From Streptomyces showdoensis (GTDB taxonomy: Bacteria; Actinomycetota; Actinomycetes; Streptomycetales; Streptomycetaceae), in NCBI RefSeq assembly GCF_039535475.1, contig NZ_BAAAXG010000026.1, positions 3,467,501-3,531,500 on the forward strand: a stretch of 64,000 nt of DNA, read 5' to 3'. Positions 43,128-52,602 of the stretch are shown one piece after another. Under the pieces are notes generated by a model. It was not told the DNA's origin, ran no database searches, and worked only from the letters and a program-made list of their open reading frames with translations. The position numbers and the translations under genes are program-made. Positions within the stretch are counted from its first letter, which is position 1, and each line of letters opens with the position of its first letter.

Positions 43128-43156
43128 GGGTTTGGTCCGCATAAACATCCAAACCC
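43128..43156. promoter_or_regulatory. Inverted repeat in the ctaC upstream region
   Basis: GGGTTTGG and CCAAACCC are perfect 8-bp arms 13 bp apart. The left arm overlaps a possible -10 box TAGGGT (43126-43131). It is the most AT-rich part of the gap between the divergent desulfurase and ctaC genes, 87 bp upstream of ctaC. Confidence 0.45.
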
Positions 43157-43242
43157 CTGCCCGCGGCCGGGGCGGCGACCGACCAGCGAGACGGACGGCC
43201 GTGGCCGACCAACGCGGGCCGAGACTCTCGGGAAGGCGCTAC

Positions 43243-44208
43243 GTGAGTCCCAACGGCTCCGACCGCTCGTCGCGGCGCCCGATGCGGCGGAAGCTGCCGC
43301 AGGTGCTGACTGCGGGCCTGATCCTGGCGACAGCCACCGGCTGCTCGTACAACTGGGAAGACTTCCCCCGCCTTGGCATGCCCACCCCGGTGACGGAAGA
43401 GGCGCCTCGGATCCTCTCCCTCTGGCAGGGCTCGTGGGCGGCAGCGCTCATCACGGGCGTGCTGGTGTGGGGCCTGATCCTGTGGGCGACCATCTTCCAC
43501 CGGCGCAGCCGCACCAAGGTGGAGGTACCTCCGCAGACCCGGTACAACATGCCCATCGAGGCGCTGTACACGGTCACCCCGCTCATCATCGTCTCGGTGC
43601 TCTTCTACTTCACCGCACGCGACGAGTCGAAGCTCCTCGAGCTCTCCCCGAAGCCGGCCCACACCGTGAACGTGGTCGGCTACCAGTGGAGCTGGGGCTT
43701 CAACTACGTCGAGGACGTGCCCGGTGTGAAGGGCGACGCCAAGACGGACAAGAACCTCGCGGCCATTCCGGACAAGTACAAGGACGCGTTCCCCGCGAAC
43801 GCGGGCGGCGTCTACGACGCCGGCATCCCCGGTACCCGGAACCCGCAGACCGGTAACCCGGGCCCGACCCTGTGGCTGCCCAAGGGCGAGAAGGTCCGGT
43901 TCGTCCTGACCTCCCGCGACGTCATCCACTCCTTCTGGGTCGTCCCCTTCCTCATGAAGCAGGACGTCATCCCCGGTCACACCAACGCCTTCGAGGTCAC
44001 CCCGACCCAGGAGGGCACGTTCCTCGGCAAGTGCGCCGAGCTGTGCGGTGTCGACCACTCCCGGATGCTCTTCAACGTCAAGGTGGTCTCCCCGGAGCGC
44101 TACCAGCAGCACCTGAAGGAGCTGGCGGAGAAGGGGCAGACCGGCTACATCCCGTCGGGCATTGAGCAGACGGACCCGGCCAGGAATGCGGAGACGAACA
44201 AGCTGTGA
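43243..44208 (+). CDS. ctaC: Cytochrome c oxidase subunit II
   Basis: This 321-residue subunit takes electrons from the bcc complex and passes them to subunit I through the CuA centre. It has a lipobox ATGC near residue 33 and two membrane helices. The CuA ligands are H229 in DVIHSF and C264, E266, C268, H272 and M275 in [13 protein letters not shown]. The GTG has GGAAGG 7 bp upstream. The stop overlaps ctaD by GTGA. It is the first gene of the ctaC-ctaD-ctaF operon. Confidence 0.97.
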   Translation: MSPNGSDRSSRRPMRRKLPQVLTAGLILATATGCSYNWEDFPRLGMPTPVTEEAPRILSLWQGSWAAALITGVLVWGLILWATIFHRRSRTKVEVPPQTRYNMPIEALYTVTPLIIVSVLFYFTARDESKLLELSPKPAHTVNVVGYQWSWGFNYVEDVPGVKGDAKTDKNLAAIPDKYKDAFPANAGGVYDAGIPGTRNPQTGNPGPTLWLPKGEKVRFVLTSRDVIHSFWVVPFLMKQDVIPGHTNAFEVTPTQEGTFLGKCAELCGVDHSRMLFNVKVVSPERYQQHLKELAEKGQTGYIPSGIEQTDPARNAETNKL

Positions 44209-45941
44209 GCATCCTCAACGAACCCCACGGGGCAGCCGCGGCTGAGGACTCGTACGAGAACGAGCTCCCGGTCCGCCGCAAGCAGCCCGGCAACATCGTG
44301 GTGAAGTGGCTTACCACCACCGACCACAAGACGATCGGCACCATGTACCTGGTGACGTCGTTCGTGTTCTTCATCATCGGCGGTCTGATGGCGCTCTTCA
44401 TGCGCGCCGAGCTTGCCCGTCCGGGCACGCAGATCATGTCGAACGAGCAGTTCAACCAGGCGTTCACCATGCATGGCACGATCATGCTGCTGATGTTCGC
44501 CACCCCGCTCTTCGCGGGCTTCGCGAACTGGATCATGCCGCTGCAGATCGGCGCGCCCGACGTGGCGTTCCCGCGGCTGAACATGTTCGCGTACTGGCTG
44601 TACCTCTTCGGCTCGATCATCGCCGTCGCCGGCTTCCTCACCCCGCAGGGTGCGGCGGACTTCGGCTGGTTCGCCTACTCCCCGCTGTCGGACGCGGTCC
44701 GCTCGCCGGGCGTCGGCGCCGACATGTGGATCATGGGTCTGGCCTTCTCCGGCTTCGGCACCATCCTCGGCTCGGTCAACTTCATCACCACGATCATCTG
44801 CATGCGCGCTCCGGGCATGACGATGTTCCGCATGCCGATCTTCACCTGGAACGTGCTGCTGACCGGTGTCCTGGTCCTGCTCGCCTTCCCGGTCCTGGCG
44901 GCCGCGCTGTTCGCCCTGGAGGCGGACCGCAAGTTCGGTGCCCACGTCTTCGACGCGGCCAACGGCGGCGCACTGCTCTGGCAGCACCTCTTCTGGTTCT
45001 TCGGACACCCAGAGGTGTACATCATCGCCTTGCCCTTCTTCGGCATCATCTCCGAGGTCATCCCGGTCTTCAGCCGCAAGCCGATGTTCGGCTACATCGG
45101 TCTGGTCGCCGCGACCATCGCGATCGCCGGTCTCTCCGTGACCGTGTGGGCCCACCACATGTACGTCACCGGTGGCGTGCTCCTCCCGTTCTTCTCCTTC
45201 ATGACGTTCCTCATCGCCGTTCCGACCGGCGTGAAGTTCTTCAACTGGATCGGAACGATGTGGAAGGGCTCGCTGTCCTTCGAGACCCCGATGCTCTGGG
45301 CCGTCGGCTTCCTGATCACCTTCACCTTCGGTGGTCTGACCGGCGTCATCCTGGCCTCGCCGCCGATGGACTTCCACGTCTCCGACTCGTACTTCGTCGT
45401 CGCGCACTTCCACTACGTCATCTTCGGCACCGTGGTCTTCGCGATGTTCTCCGGCTTCCACTTCTGGTGGCCGAAGTTCACCGGCAAGATGCTGGACGAG
45501 CGGCTCGGCAAGATGACCTTCTGGACGCTGTTCGTGGGCTTCCACGGCACCTTCCTGGTCCAGCACTGGCTGGGCGCCGAGGGCATGCCGCGTCGTTACG
45601 CGGACTACCTCGACGCCGACGGCTTCACCGCGCTGAACACGATCTCCACGATCTCGTCCTTCCTCCTCGGCCTGTCGATGCTGCCGTTCTTCTACAACGT
45701 GTGGAAGACCGCCAAGTACGGCAAGAAGATCGAGGTCGACGACCCGTGGGGCTACGGCCGTTCGCTCGAGTGGGCGACCTCCTGCCCGCCGCCGCGGCAC
45801 AACTTCCTCACCCTGCCGCGGATCCGTTCCGAATCCCCGGCGTTCGACCTGCACCACCCTGAGATCGCTGCTCTCGACCAGCTCGAGAACAAGGGTCACG
45901 AGGTGGCGGCGCTCACCGGCGGCAAGGAGACCGGCAAGTGA
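44205..45941 (+). CDS. ctaD: Cytochrome c oxidase subunit I
   Basis: This 578-residue subunit has twelve membrane helices and holds haem a and the haem a3-CuB centre that reduces oxygen. Key segments are the haem-binding [19 protein letters not shown] with H268 and the cross-linked Y272, the CuB ligands in AHHMYV, and the two haem histidines in AHFHYV. Length and motifs match aa3-type oxidases of actinobacteria. Start GTG with a 4-bp overlap to ctaC; the stop overlaps ctaF. Confidence 0.98.
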   Translation: MSILNEPHGAAAAEDSYENELPVRRKQPGNIVVKWLTTTDHKTIGTMYLVTSFVFFIIGGLMALFMRAELARPGTQIMSNEQFNQAFTMHGTIMLLMFATPLFAGFANWIMPLQIGAPDVAFPRLNMFAYWLYLFGSIIAVAGFLTPQGAADFGWFAYSPLSDAVRSPGVGADMWIMGLAFSGFGTILGSVNFITTIICMRAPGMTMFRMPIFTWNVLLTGVLVLLAFPVLAAALFALEADRKFGAHVFDAANGGALLWQHLFWFFGHPEVYIIALPFFGIISEVIPVFSRKPMFGYIGLVAATIAIAGLSVTVWAHHMYVTGGVLLPFFSFMTFLIAVPTGVKFFNWIGTMWKGSLSFETPMLWAVGFLITFTFGGLTGVILASPPMDFHVSDSYFVVAHFHYVIFGTVVFAMFSGFHFWWPKFTGKMLDERLGKMTFWTLFVGFHGTFLVQHWLGAEGMPRRYADYLDADGFTALNTISTISSFLLGLSMLPFFYNVWKTAKYGKKIEVDDPWGYGRSLEWATSCPPPRHNFLTLPRIRSESPAFDLHHPEIAALDQLENKGHEVAALTGGKETGK

Positions 45942-46336
45942 AGATCCAGGGCAAGATGTTCATCTGGCTGAGCGTCTTCGTCCTCGCCATGGCGATCCTC
46001 TATGGCGTGTGGTCGAAGGAGCCGGTCGGCACGACGGCGCTGTTCCTGGCCTTCGGTCTCTGCATCATGATCGGCTACTACCTGGCCTTCACGGCCCGGC
46101 GGGTCGACGCCATGGCGCAGGACGAGAAGGAGGCCGACGTCTCGGACGAGGCCGGCGAGGTGGGCTTCTTCGCCCCCCACAGCTGGCAGCCGCTCTCGCT
46201 GGCCATCGGCGGTGCGCTCGCCTTCCTCGCCATCGCGATGGGCTGGTGGCTGCTGTACTTCTCCGCTCCGCTGATCCTGGTCGGCATCTTCGGCTGGGTC
46301 TTCGAGTTCTACCGCGGTGAGAACCAGAACCAGTAG
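45938..46336 (+). CDS. ctaF: Cytochrome c oxidase subunit IV, actinobacterial type
   Basis: This 132-residue protein has four hydrophobic segments, starting [23 protein letters not shown]. It is the small fourth subunit of the actinobacterial aa3 oxidase, which stabilises the complex in the bcc-aa3 supercomplex. A GTGA overlap couples it to ctaD. Confidence 0.93.
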   Translation: MKIQGKMFIWLSVFVLAMAILYGVWSKEPVGTTALFLAFGLCIMIGYYLAFTARRVDAMAQDEKEADVSDEAGEVGFFAPHSWQPLSLAIGGALAFLAIAMGWWLLYFSAPLILVGIFGWVFEFYRGENQNQ

Positions 46337-46360
46337 CACCCGCAGTACCCCGTAACACCC

Positions 46361-46405
46361 CGAGGGGCCCGGTCACTTCGTCCGACGAAGCGGCCGGGCC
46401 CCTCG
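46361..46405 (+). terminator. Terminator after ctaCDF
   Basis: CGAGGGGCCCGG pairs perfectly with CCGGGCCCCTCG, and an inner CTTCG/CGAAG adds to the stem. TTT follows. It ends the oxidase operon before the transpeptidase gene. Confidence 0.93.
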
Positions 46406-46455
46406 TTTGCCATGCTCGGCGCGCCGGGGCGGAGGATCGTTCTTAACGTGAAGTC

Positions 46456-47712
46456 ATGAACGACACGCCGCGCATTCGGACTGTTCTGAGCTGCACTCTT
46501 CTGGCCCTCACCGTCACCGCGGGCGCCACCGCGTGCGCGGGCTCCGGAAACCATCCGCTGTCGGCGAAGCCCTACGACGCGGCGGACGAGATCGCCTTCA
46601 ACCCGCCGGCCGAGGGGAAGAAGGCCGACCCCGAGAAGCCGCTGGAGATCACGGTCAAGGGCGACGACGGCCGGATCAACGACGTCACCGCCCTGGACGA
46701 GTCGGGCCACCACCTGGCCGGCGAGCTCACGGCGGACGGGCGCAGATGGCGCTCCACGGCCGCTCTGGCGGCCGGCGCCCGCTACACCGTCCAGGTGGCC
46801 ACGGAGGACGAGGACGGCGCTCCTGGAGCCCGTACGTTCACTTTCGAGACGGCTCCGGCCAAACGGGCCCTCACCGCCGCCTTCGGCCCGGAGGCGGGCA
46901 CGTACGGCGTCGGCCAGCCGATCACCGCCGAGCTCAGTCTCCCGGTCAAGGACAAGGCGGCCCGCGCGATCGTGGAACGCGCCCTCAAGGTCCGCTCCAC
47001 GCCCTCCGTGGAGGGCTCCTGGTACTGGGTGGACGACAAGAAGCTGCACTTCCGTCCGAAGGAGTACTGGCCCACGGGTGCCGTCGTCACCGTCACGGGC
47101 AACCTGGCGGGCCTCAAGGTCGGCGACAAGCTCTACGGCGGCGACTCCAAGCCGCTGAAGCTCACCATCGGCGACCGGATCGAGGCCGTCGCGGACGCCG
47201 ACTCGCACTACATGACGGTGCGGCGCAACGGAGAAGTGATCAACACCATTCCGGTGACCACCGGGAAACCGGGCTTCTCCACCCGTAACGGGATCAAAGT
47301 GGTGCTCGGCAAGGAGTACTACGTCCGGATGCGGGGCACCAGCATCGGCATCTCGGAGGGCAGCTCCGACTCGTACGACCTGCCCGTCTACTACGCCACC
47401 CGGGTCACCTGGAGCGGCGAGTACGTGCACGCCGCCCCGTGGTCGGTCGGCTCCCAGGGCGTCGAGAACGTCAGCCACGGCTGCGTCGGCATGTCGACCG
47501 GGAACGCCGCATGGTTCTACGAGAACGTCCGTCCGGGTGACATCGTCCGTGTCGTCAACAGCGAGGGCGAGATGATGGACACCTTCGGCAACGGCTTCGG
47601 CGACTGGAACCTGGACTGGGACAAGTGGCGCAAGGGCAGCGCCCTGGTGGCGGACTCCTCGAACCCGACCGCCACCGAGGACGCCAAGGCCCGGCTCAGG
47701 CCCTCGCTGTAG
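46456..47712 (+). CDS. L,D-transpeptidase lipoprotein
   Basis: This 418-residue lipoprotein has a signal peptide with lipobox ATAC (Cys27), two immunoglobulin-like beta domains (about residues 55-250) and a C-terminal YkuD catalytic domain. The active site reads VSHGCVGMS with H341 and C343. Such enzymes make 3-3 peptidoglycan cross-links. The domain order matches mycobacterial LdtMt2-type proteins. Its own promoter is not clear, since only 50 bp separate it from the terminator of the oxidase operon. Confidence 0.94.
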   Translation: MNDTPRIRTVLSCTLLALTVTAGATACAGSGNHPLSAKPYDAADEIAFNPPAEGKKADPEKPLEITVKGDDGRINDVTALDESGHHLAGELTADGRRWRSTAALAAGARYTVQVATEDEDGAPGARTFTFETAPAKRALTAAFGPEAGTYGVGQPITAELSLPVKDKAARAIVERALKVRSTPSVEGSWYWVDDKKLHFRPKEYWPTGAVVTVTGNLAGLKVGDKLYGGDSKPLKLTIGDRIEAVADADSHYMTVRRNGEVINTIPVTTGKPGFSTRNGIKVVLGKEYYVRMRGTSIGISEGSSDSYDLPVYYATRVTWSGEYVHAAPWSVGSQGVENVSHGCVGMSTGNAAWFYENVRPGDIVRVVNSEGEMMDTFGNGFGDWNLDWDKWRKGSALVADSSNPTATEDAKARLRPSL

Positions 47713-47716
47713 GCCC

Positions 47717-48118
47717 TCAGGCGTCGAGGGAGAGCCGCGAACGCAGCAGGGACGCCAGGGACGCCGCGAACTCGACCGGTTCCACCGGAAGGGTGACCGC
47801 GGCGTCCGCACGGCTCCAGGTGGCCAGCCAGGCGTCCTGCGGCCGGCCGATCAGCAGCAGGACCGGAGGGCACCGGAAGACCTCGTCCTTGATCTGCCGG
47901 CATACGCCCATGCCGCCCGCCGGCACCGCCTCGCCGTCCAGCACGCACACGTCGATGCCGCCCTGGTCCAGGGCCGTCAACACGGCGGGCAGCGTCGCGC
48001 ACTCGACGAACTCGACCGGGGGAACATCGGCCGCGGGCCTGCGCCCCGCCGCCAGGCGGACCTGCGCGCGGGTGTTCGCGTCGTCGCTGTAGACCAGGAC
48101 CGTGGCGCTCGACTGCAT
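47717..48118 (-). CDS. Receiver-like protein without an output domain
   Basis: This 133-residue protein has a receiver fold and nothing else. An acidic pair is present (VYSDDAN) and an Asp in VCVLDGEAVP occupies the phosphorylation position. The conserved Lys of the KP motif is missing: the sequence reads TLPVEP. It may therefore act as a pseudo-receiver or bind a partner without phosphorylation. GGAGG precedes the ATG by 5 bp. It is convergent with the transpeptidase (4 bp apart) and divergent from ctaE, and this location suggests a link to respiration. Confidence 0.75.
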   Translation of the reverse strand: MQSSATVLVYSDDANTRAQVRLAAGRRPAADVPPVEFVECATLPAVLTALDQGGIDVCVLDGEAVPAGGMGVCRQIKDEVFRCPPVLLLIGRPQDAWLATWSRADAAVTLPVEPVEFAASLASLLRSRLSLDA

Positions 48119-48294
48119 CGTTCCTCCGTGAAGGTGGTCGGTCGTTGCGCGGATGCTACTCCGGTCCACACCCCGTCAACACCCGTTCAACACCTGTTCG
48201 AAGGGTGCCGGAACCCGCTTCCGATGGGCCGTTCGGGCAGGACACGCCCCCCGGACACTCCGAACGGCACCCCCCGGAGTGAGGGCGGGATAAG

Positions 48295-48315
48295 CGACCG
48301 ACATAATGTCGGTCG
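48295..48315 (+). promoter_or_regulatory. Perfect inverted repeat overlapping the ctaE start
   Basis: The arms CGACCGACAT and ATGTCGGTCG are perfect complements with one A between them. The first three bases of the right arm are the ctaE ATG, and the repeat ends in codon 4. It could be a DNA-binding site for a repressor, or in RNA a hairpin that hides the start codon. There is no good ribosome-binding site upstream. Confidence 0.7.
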
Positions 48316-48926
48316 TGGCGACAGTAACGACAGTAGAAACCGGGCACGCGCACCCGTCGGTCAATCGACCGAACCTCACCAGCGTCGGAACCATCATCTG
48401 GTTGAGCTCCGAGCTGATGTTCTTCGCGGCCCTCTTCGCGATGTACTTCACCCTGCGATCCGTGATGGGCGCCGAGTTCTGGACGGAAAAGGCCTCGGCC
48501 TTGAACCTCCCGTTCTCCGCGACGAACACCACGATCCTGGTGCTCTCCTCACTCACCTGTCAGCTCGGCGTCTTCGCCGCCGAGCGGGGCGACGTGAAGA
48601 AGCTCCGGTCGTGGTTCATCATCACGTTCGTGATGGGCGCGATCTTCATCGGCGGCCAGGTCTTCGAGTACACCGAGCTGGTCAAGGAGGACGGCCTCTC
48701 GCTGTCCTCGGACCCGTACGGCACGGTGTTCTACCTGACCACCGGCTTCCACGGCCTGCACGTGACGGGCGGTCTCATCGCCTTCCTGCTGGTCCTCGGC
48801 CGGACGTACGCCGCCAAGAGGTTCACCCACGAGCAGGCAACCGCCGCCATCGTCGTGTCCTACTACTGGCACTTCGTCGATGTCGTCTGGATCGGCCTCT
48901 TCGCCACGATCTACTTGATCAAGTAA
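48306..48926 (+). CDS. ctaE: Cytochrome c oxidase subunit III
   Basis: This 206-residue subunit has five membrane helices, fewer than the seven of mitochondrial forms, as usual in actinobacteria. Recognisable segments are [39 protein letters not shown] and [22 protein letters not shown]. The start is the ATG in the palindrome; a GTG at 48315 is an alternative. It leads the ctaE-qcrC-qcrA-qcrB operon, 74 bp before qcrC, which matches the joint bcc-aa3 supercomplex. Confidence 0.96.
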   Translation: MSVVATVTTVETGHAHPSVNRPNLTSVGTIIWLSSELMFFAALFAMYFTLRSVMGAEFWTEKASALNLPFSATNTTILVLSSLTCQLGVFAAERGDVKKLRSWFIITFVMGAIFIGGQVFEYTELVKEDGLSLSSDPYGTVFYLTTGFHGLHVTGGLIAFLLVLGRTYAAKRFTHEQATAAIVVSYYWHFVDVVWIGLFATIYLIK

Positions 48927-49000
48927 TCGGGCTCCGCCGCTCCCGGCGGGCCACACATCCAGCAAGATCGACGCAGAAGATCCTGACACCGGGGTAATCC

Positions 49001-49810
49001 GTGAAAAAGCTCTCCGCACGACGACGCCATCCGCTGGCGGCGGTCGTCGTCCTACTCCTCGCGCTGGCGGCAACTGGGGGGCTGTACGCCGCGTTCGCGC
49101 CCGCGGGCACGGCGAAGGCCGATGAAACCGCCCAGTCCCTCGCCATCGAGGAGGGCAAGAAGCTCTACGCCGTCGGCTGCGCCAGCTGCCACGGGACCGG
49201 CGGTCAGGGCACCTCCGACGGCCCCTCCCTGGTCGGCGTGGGCTCGGCGGCCGTGGACTTCCAGGTCGGCACGGGCCGTATGCCGGCCCAGCAGCCGGGC
49301 GCCCAGGTCCCGAAGAAGAAGGTCATCTACACGCAGGCTGAGATCGATCAGCTCGCGGCGTACGTCGCCTCCCTCGGTGCCGGCCCGATCGTCCCGACCG
49401 AAGGCCAGTACAGCCCGGACGGCGCCGACATCGCCAAGGGTGGCGAGCTGTTCCGCTCCAACTGCGCCCAGTGCCACAACTTCACCGGTGAGGGTGGCGC
49501 GCTGACCTACGGCAAGTACGCCCCGAGCCTCGAAGGCGTCAGCCCGAAGCACCTCTACGAGGCCATGCAGACCGGCCCGCAGAACATGCCCTCCTTCCCC
49601 GACACGACCATGCCGGAGAAGCAGAAGAAGGACATCATCGCCTACGTCCAGGCCGTCAACAGCGACAAGGCCGACAACCCGGGTGGTCTCAAGCTGGGTG
49701 GCCTCGGCCCCGTCAGCGAGGGTCTGTTCGCGTGGATCTTCGGTCTGGGCGCGCTGATCGCAGTTGCCATCTGGGTCGCGGCCCACACCGCTAAGGCCAA
49801 GAAGTCATGA
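49001..49810 (+). CDS. qcrC: Dihaem cytochrome c subunit of the bcc complex
   Basis: This 269-residue subunit replaces a separate soluble cytochrome c. It has an N-terminal membrane segment (HPLAAVVVLLLALAATGG), two c-type haem motifs, CASCH (C60-H64) and CAQCH (C155-H159), and a C-terminal membrane anchor (LFAWIFGLGALIAVAIWVAA). Electrons pass from the Rieske protein to CuA of CtaC. Start GTG, stop overlapping qcrA (ATGA). Confidence 0.97.
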   Translation: MKKLSARRRHPLAAVVVLLLALAATGGLYAAFAPAGTAKADETAQSLAIEEGKKLYAVGCASCHGTGGQGTSDGPSLVGVGSAAVDFQVGTGRMPAQQPGAQVPKKKVIYTQAEIDQLAAYVASLGAGPIVPTEGQYSPDGADIAKGGELFRSNCAQCHNFTGEGGALTYGKYAPSLEGVSPKHLYEAMQTGPQNMPSFPDTTMPEKQKKDIIAYVQAVNSDKADNPGGLKLGGLGPVSEGLFAWIFGLGALIAVAIWVAAHTAKAKKS

Positions 49811-50859
49811 GTACCCAAGAGAATCCAGAAGAGAACCTGCCGTCCGAGCAGGACACCGCGCACGGCGCGGTGAAGGTCGCCGACGACCCGTTCGCCGACC
49901 CGGGCCTCCCGCCCCACAAGCCGCGCATCCAGGACATCGACGAGCGGGCCGCCAAGCGGTCCGAGCGTGCGGTCGCCTTCATGTTCACGCTGTCGATGCT
50001 GGCCACGATCGGCTTCATCGCCTCGTACGTGATCTTCCCGGTGGACAAGATCGTGTACATCTGGCCCTTCGGCCGGGTGTCCGCGCTCAACTTCTCCCTG
50101 GGTCTGACCCTCGGTGCGGCCCTGTTCTTCATCGGCGCGGGCGCGGTCCACTGGGCCCGCACCCTGATGTCCGACGTCGAGGTCGCCGACGAGCGTCACC
50201 CGATGGCGGCCACGCCCGAGGTGAAGGCCAAGGTCATGGCGGACTTCGCGGCCGGTGCCGCCGAGTCCGGCTTCGGCCGCCGCAAGCTGATCCGCAACAC
50301 GCTGTTCGGCGCGCTGGCCATGGTCCCGCTCTCCGGCATCGTCCTGCTGCGCGACATGGGCCCGCTGCCCGAGAAGAAGCTCCGCTCCACCCTGTGGGCC
50401 AAGGGCAAGCTGCTCGTCAACATGAACACGCACGAGCCGCTGCGTCCCGAGGACGTCGCGGTCGGTTCGCTGACCTTCGCGATGCCCGAGGGCCTCTCGG
50501 AGCACGACGAGCACTTCCAGACCGAGATCGCCAAGGCCGCCCTGATGATCGTCCGGATCCAGCCGGAGGACATCAAGGACAAGCGCGAGCTCGAGTGGTC
50601 GCACGAGGGAATCGTCGCCTTCTCGAAGATCTGCACCCACGTCGGCTGCCCGATCTCCCTGTACGAGCAGCAGACGCACCACGTGCTCTGCCCGTGCCAC
50701 CAGTCCACCTTCGACCTGTCCGACGGCGCCCGTGTCATCTTCGGCCCGGCCGGCCACGCCCTTCCGCAGCTGCGGATCGGCGTGAACGACAAGGGCTTCC
50801 TGGAGGCGCACGGCGACTTCGATGAGCCCGTCGGTCCCGCCTTCTGGGAGCGCGGATGA
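49807..50859 (+). CDS. qcrA: Rieske iron-sulfur subunit of the bcc complex
   Basis: This 350-residue subunit has a long N-terminal cytosolic part and three membrane helices, an actinobacterial feature. The Rieske [2Fe-2S] cluster is bound by C276 and H278 in CTHVGC and C295 and H298 in CPCHQS. An extra loop lies between the helices and the cluster domain. It overlaps qcrC by ATGA and qcrB by ATGA. Confidence 0.97.
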   Translation: MSTQENPEENLPSEQDTAHGAVKVADDPFADPGLPPHKPRIQDIDERAAKRSERAVAFMFTLSMLATIGFIASYVIFPVDKIVYIWPFGRVSALNFSLGLTLGAALFFIGAGAVHWARTLMSDVEVADERHPMAATPEVKAKVMADFAAGAAESGFGRRKLIRNTLFGALAMVPLSGIVLLRDMGPLPEKKLRSTLWAKGKLLVNMNTHEPLRPEDVAVGSLTFAMPEGLSEHDEHFQTEIAKAALMIVRIQPEDIKDKRELEWSHEGIVAFSKICTHVGCPISLYEQQTHHVLCPCHQSTFDLSDGARVIFGPAGHALPQLRIGVNDKGFLEAHGDFDEPVGPAFWERG

Positions 50860-52475
50860 GCACTGTGACCAATACGAAGGCACCCGCCGGCGAGCGCATC
50901 GCCGACTGGGCAGACGGCCGGCTGGGGATCTACACCCTCGCCAAGGCCAACATGCGGAAGATCTTCCCGGACCACTGGTCCTTCATGCTGGGCGAGATCT
51001 GCCTCTACAGCTTCCTCATCATCATCCTGACGGGCGTCTATCTGACGATGTTCTTCCACCCGTCGATGAACGAGGTGGAGTACGTCGGACCGTACGTCCC
51101 GCTCCAGGGACAGCTGATGTCCGAGGCGTTCAACTCGACCATGCACATCTCCTTCGAGGTGCGCGGTGGTCTGCTCATCCGGCAGATCCACCACTGGGCG
51201 GCGCTGATCTTCCTCGCCGGCATGTTCGTGCACATGATGCGCGTGTTCTTCACCGGTGCGTTCCGCAAGCCGCGTGAGATCAACTGGCTGTTCGGCTTCC
51301 TGCTGTTCTTCCTGGGCATGTTCACCGGCTTCACCGGTTACTCGCTCCCGGACGACCTGCTCTCCGGCACCGGTGTCCGCTTCATGCAGGGCGCGATCCT
51401 GTCCGTCCCGATCGTCGGCACCTACCTGTCGATGTTCCTGTTCGGCGGGGAGTTCCCCGGCGGCGACTTCGTCGCCCGGTTCTACTCGGCGCACGTGCTG
51501 CTGCTGCCCGGCATCATGCTGGGCCTCGTGGTCGCGCACCTCATCCTGGTGTTCGTCCACAAGCACACGCACTTCGAGGGCCCCGGCCGCACGAACAAGA
51601 ACGTCGTCGGCATGCCGCTGCTGCCGGTGTACATGGCGAAGGCCGGAGGCTTCTTCTTCCTGGTCTTCGGCGTCATCGCGGTCATCGCGGCGATCGCCTC
51701 GATCAACCCGATCTGGGCCCTCGGCCCGTACCGCCCGGACCAGGTGTCCACCGGCGCCCAGCCCGACTGGTACATGGGCTTCGCCGAGGGTCTGATCCGT
51801 GTCATGCCGGGCTGGGAGATCAACCTGTGGGGCCACACGCTGGTCCTCGGCGTGATGATCCCGCTGGCGATCTTCCCGGCGGTGCTCGGCGCGATCGCGG
51901 TCTACCCGTTCATCGAGTCCTGGATCACGGGCGACAAGCGCGAGCACCACATCGCGCAGCGCCCGCGCAACGCTCCGACGCGCACCGCCTTCGGTGTCGC
52001 CTGGATCACCGCGTACATGATCATGCTCGTCGGTGGCGGCAACGACCTCTGGGCCACGCACTTCCACCTGTCGATCAACTCGATCACCTGGTTCGTCCGG
52101 ATCTTCTTCTTCGCCGGACCGGTCATCGCGTTCATCGTCACCAAGCGGATCTGCCTCGGCCTCCAGCGCCGGGACAAGGACAAGGTGCTGCACGGACGCG
52201 AGTCCGGCATCATCAAGCGCCTGCCGCACGGTGAGTTCGTCGAGATCCACCAGCCGCTCAGCCAGGGTGAGCTGCACAAGCTCACGGCGCACGAGCAGTA
52301 CGAGCCCGCGGCCCTGCCGCCGGCCGTCGACGAGAACGGCGTGGAGCGCAAGATCGGGCGTCTGGAGAAGCTCCGGGTCAAGCTCAACAAGGGCTACTAC
52401 GGCGCGGACAACCAGGTCGCCAAGCCCACCGCCGAGGAGTACAGGGAGATCACGAGCGGCCACGGCCACCACTGA
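50856..52475 (+). CDS. qcrB: Cytochrome b subunit of the bcc complex
   Basis: This 539-residue membrane subunit holds the two b haems and the quinol sites. Segments such as FMLGEICLYSFLIIILTGVYL, LIRQIHHWAALIFLAGMFVHMMRVF and SLPDDLLSGTG are those of cytochrome b. The protein has a longer C-terminal cytosolic tail (from about residue 440) than mitochondrial forms, as usual for actinobacteria. It ends the operon and is followed by a strong terminator. Confidence 0.97.
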   Translation: MSTVTNTKAPAGERIADWADGRLGIYTLAKANMRKIFPDHWSFMLGEICLYSFLIIILTGVYLTMFFHPSMNEVEYVGPYVPLQGQLMSEAFNSTMHISFEVRGGLLIRQIHHWAALIFLAGMFVHMMRVFFTGAFRKPREINWLFGFLLFFLGMFTGFTGYSLPDDLLSGTGVRFMQGAILSVPIVGTYLSMFLFGGEFPGGDFVARFYSAHVLLLPGIMLGLVVAHLILVFVHKHTHFEGPGRTNKNVVGMPLLPVYMAKAGGFFFLVFGVIAVIAAIASINPIWALGPYRPDQVSTGAQPDWYMGFAEGLIRVMPGWEINLWGHTLVLGVMIPLAIFPAVLGAIAVYPFIESWITGDKREHHIAQRPRNAPTRTAFGVAWITAYMIMLVGGGNDLWATHFHLSINSITWFVRIFFFAGPVIAFIVTKRICLGLQRRDKDKVLHGRESGIIKRLPHGEFVEIHQPLSQGELHKLTAHEQYEPAALPPAVDENGVERKIGRLEKLRVKLNKGYYGADNQVAKPTAEEYREITSGHGHH

Positions 52476-52507
52476 TCTTCTGACCTCCTGAACAGGTCGC
52501 CACGGCG

Positions 52508-52538
52508 AGAGCCCCGTCCATTCGATGGACGGGGCTCT
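52508..52538 (+). terminator. Terminator after qcrB
   Basis: AGAGCCCCGTCCAT and ATGGACGGGGCTCT pair perfectly over 14 bp with a 3-nt loop, and TT follows. It closes the respiratory operon. Confidence 0.95.
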
Positions 52539-52602
52539 TTGCCGTCCCCCGCGGATCGATAGGGTGGGACGGTATCCACTTCGATGATCACCAGGAGCTG
52601 CC

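Noticed and set aside
48927..49000. Separate promoter for qcrC
   Set aside because: The 74-bp gap shows no convincing -10/-35 pair and no terminator, so ctaE and qcrC are likely one transcript.
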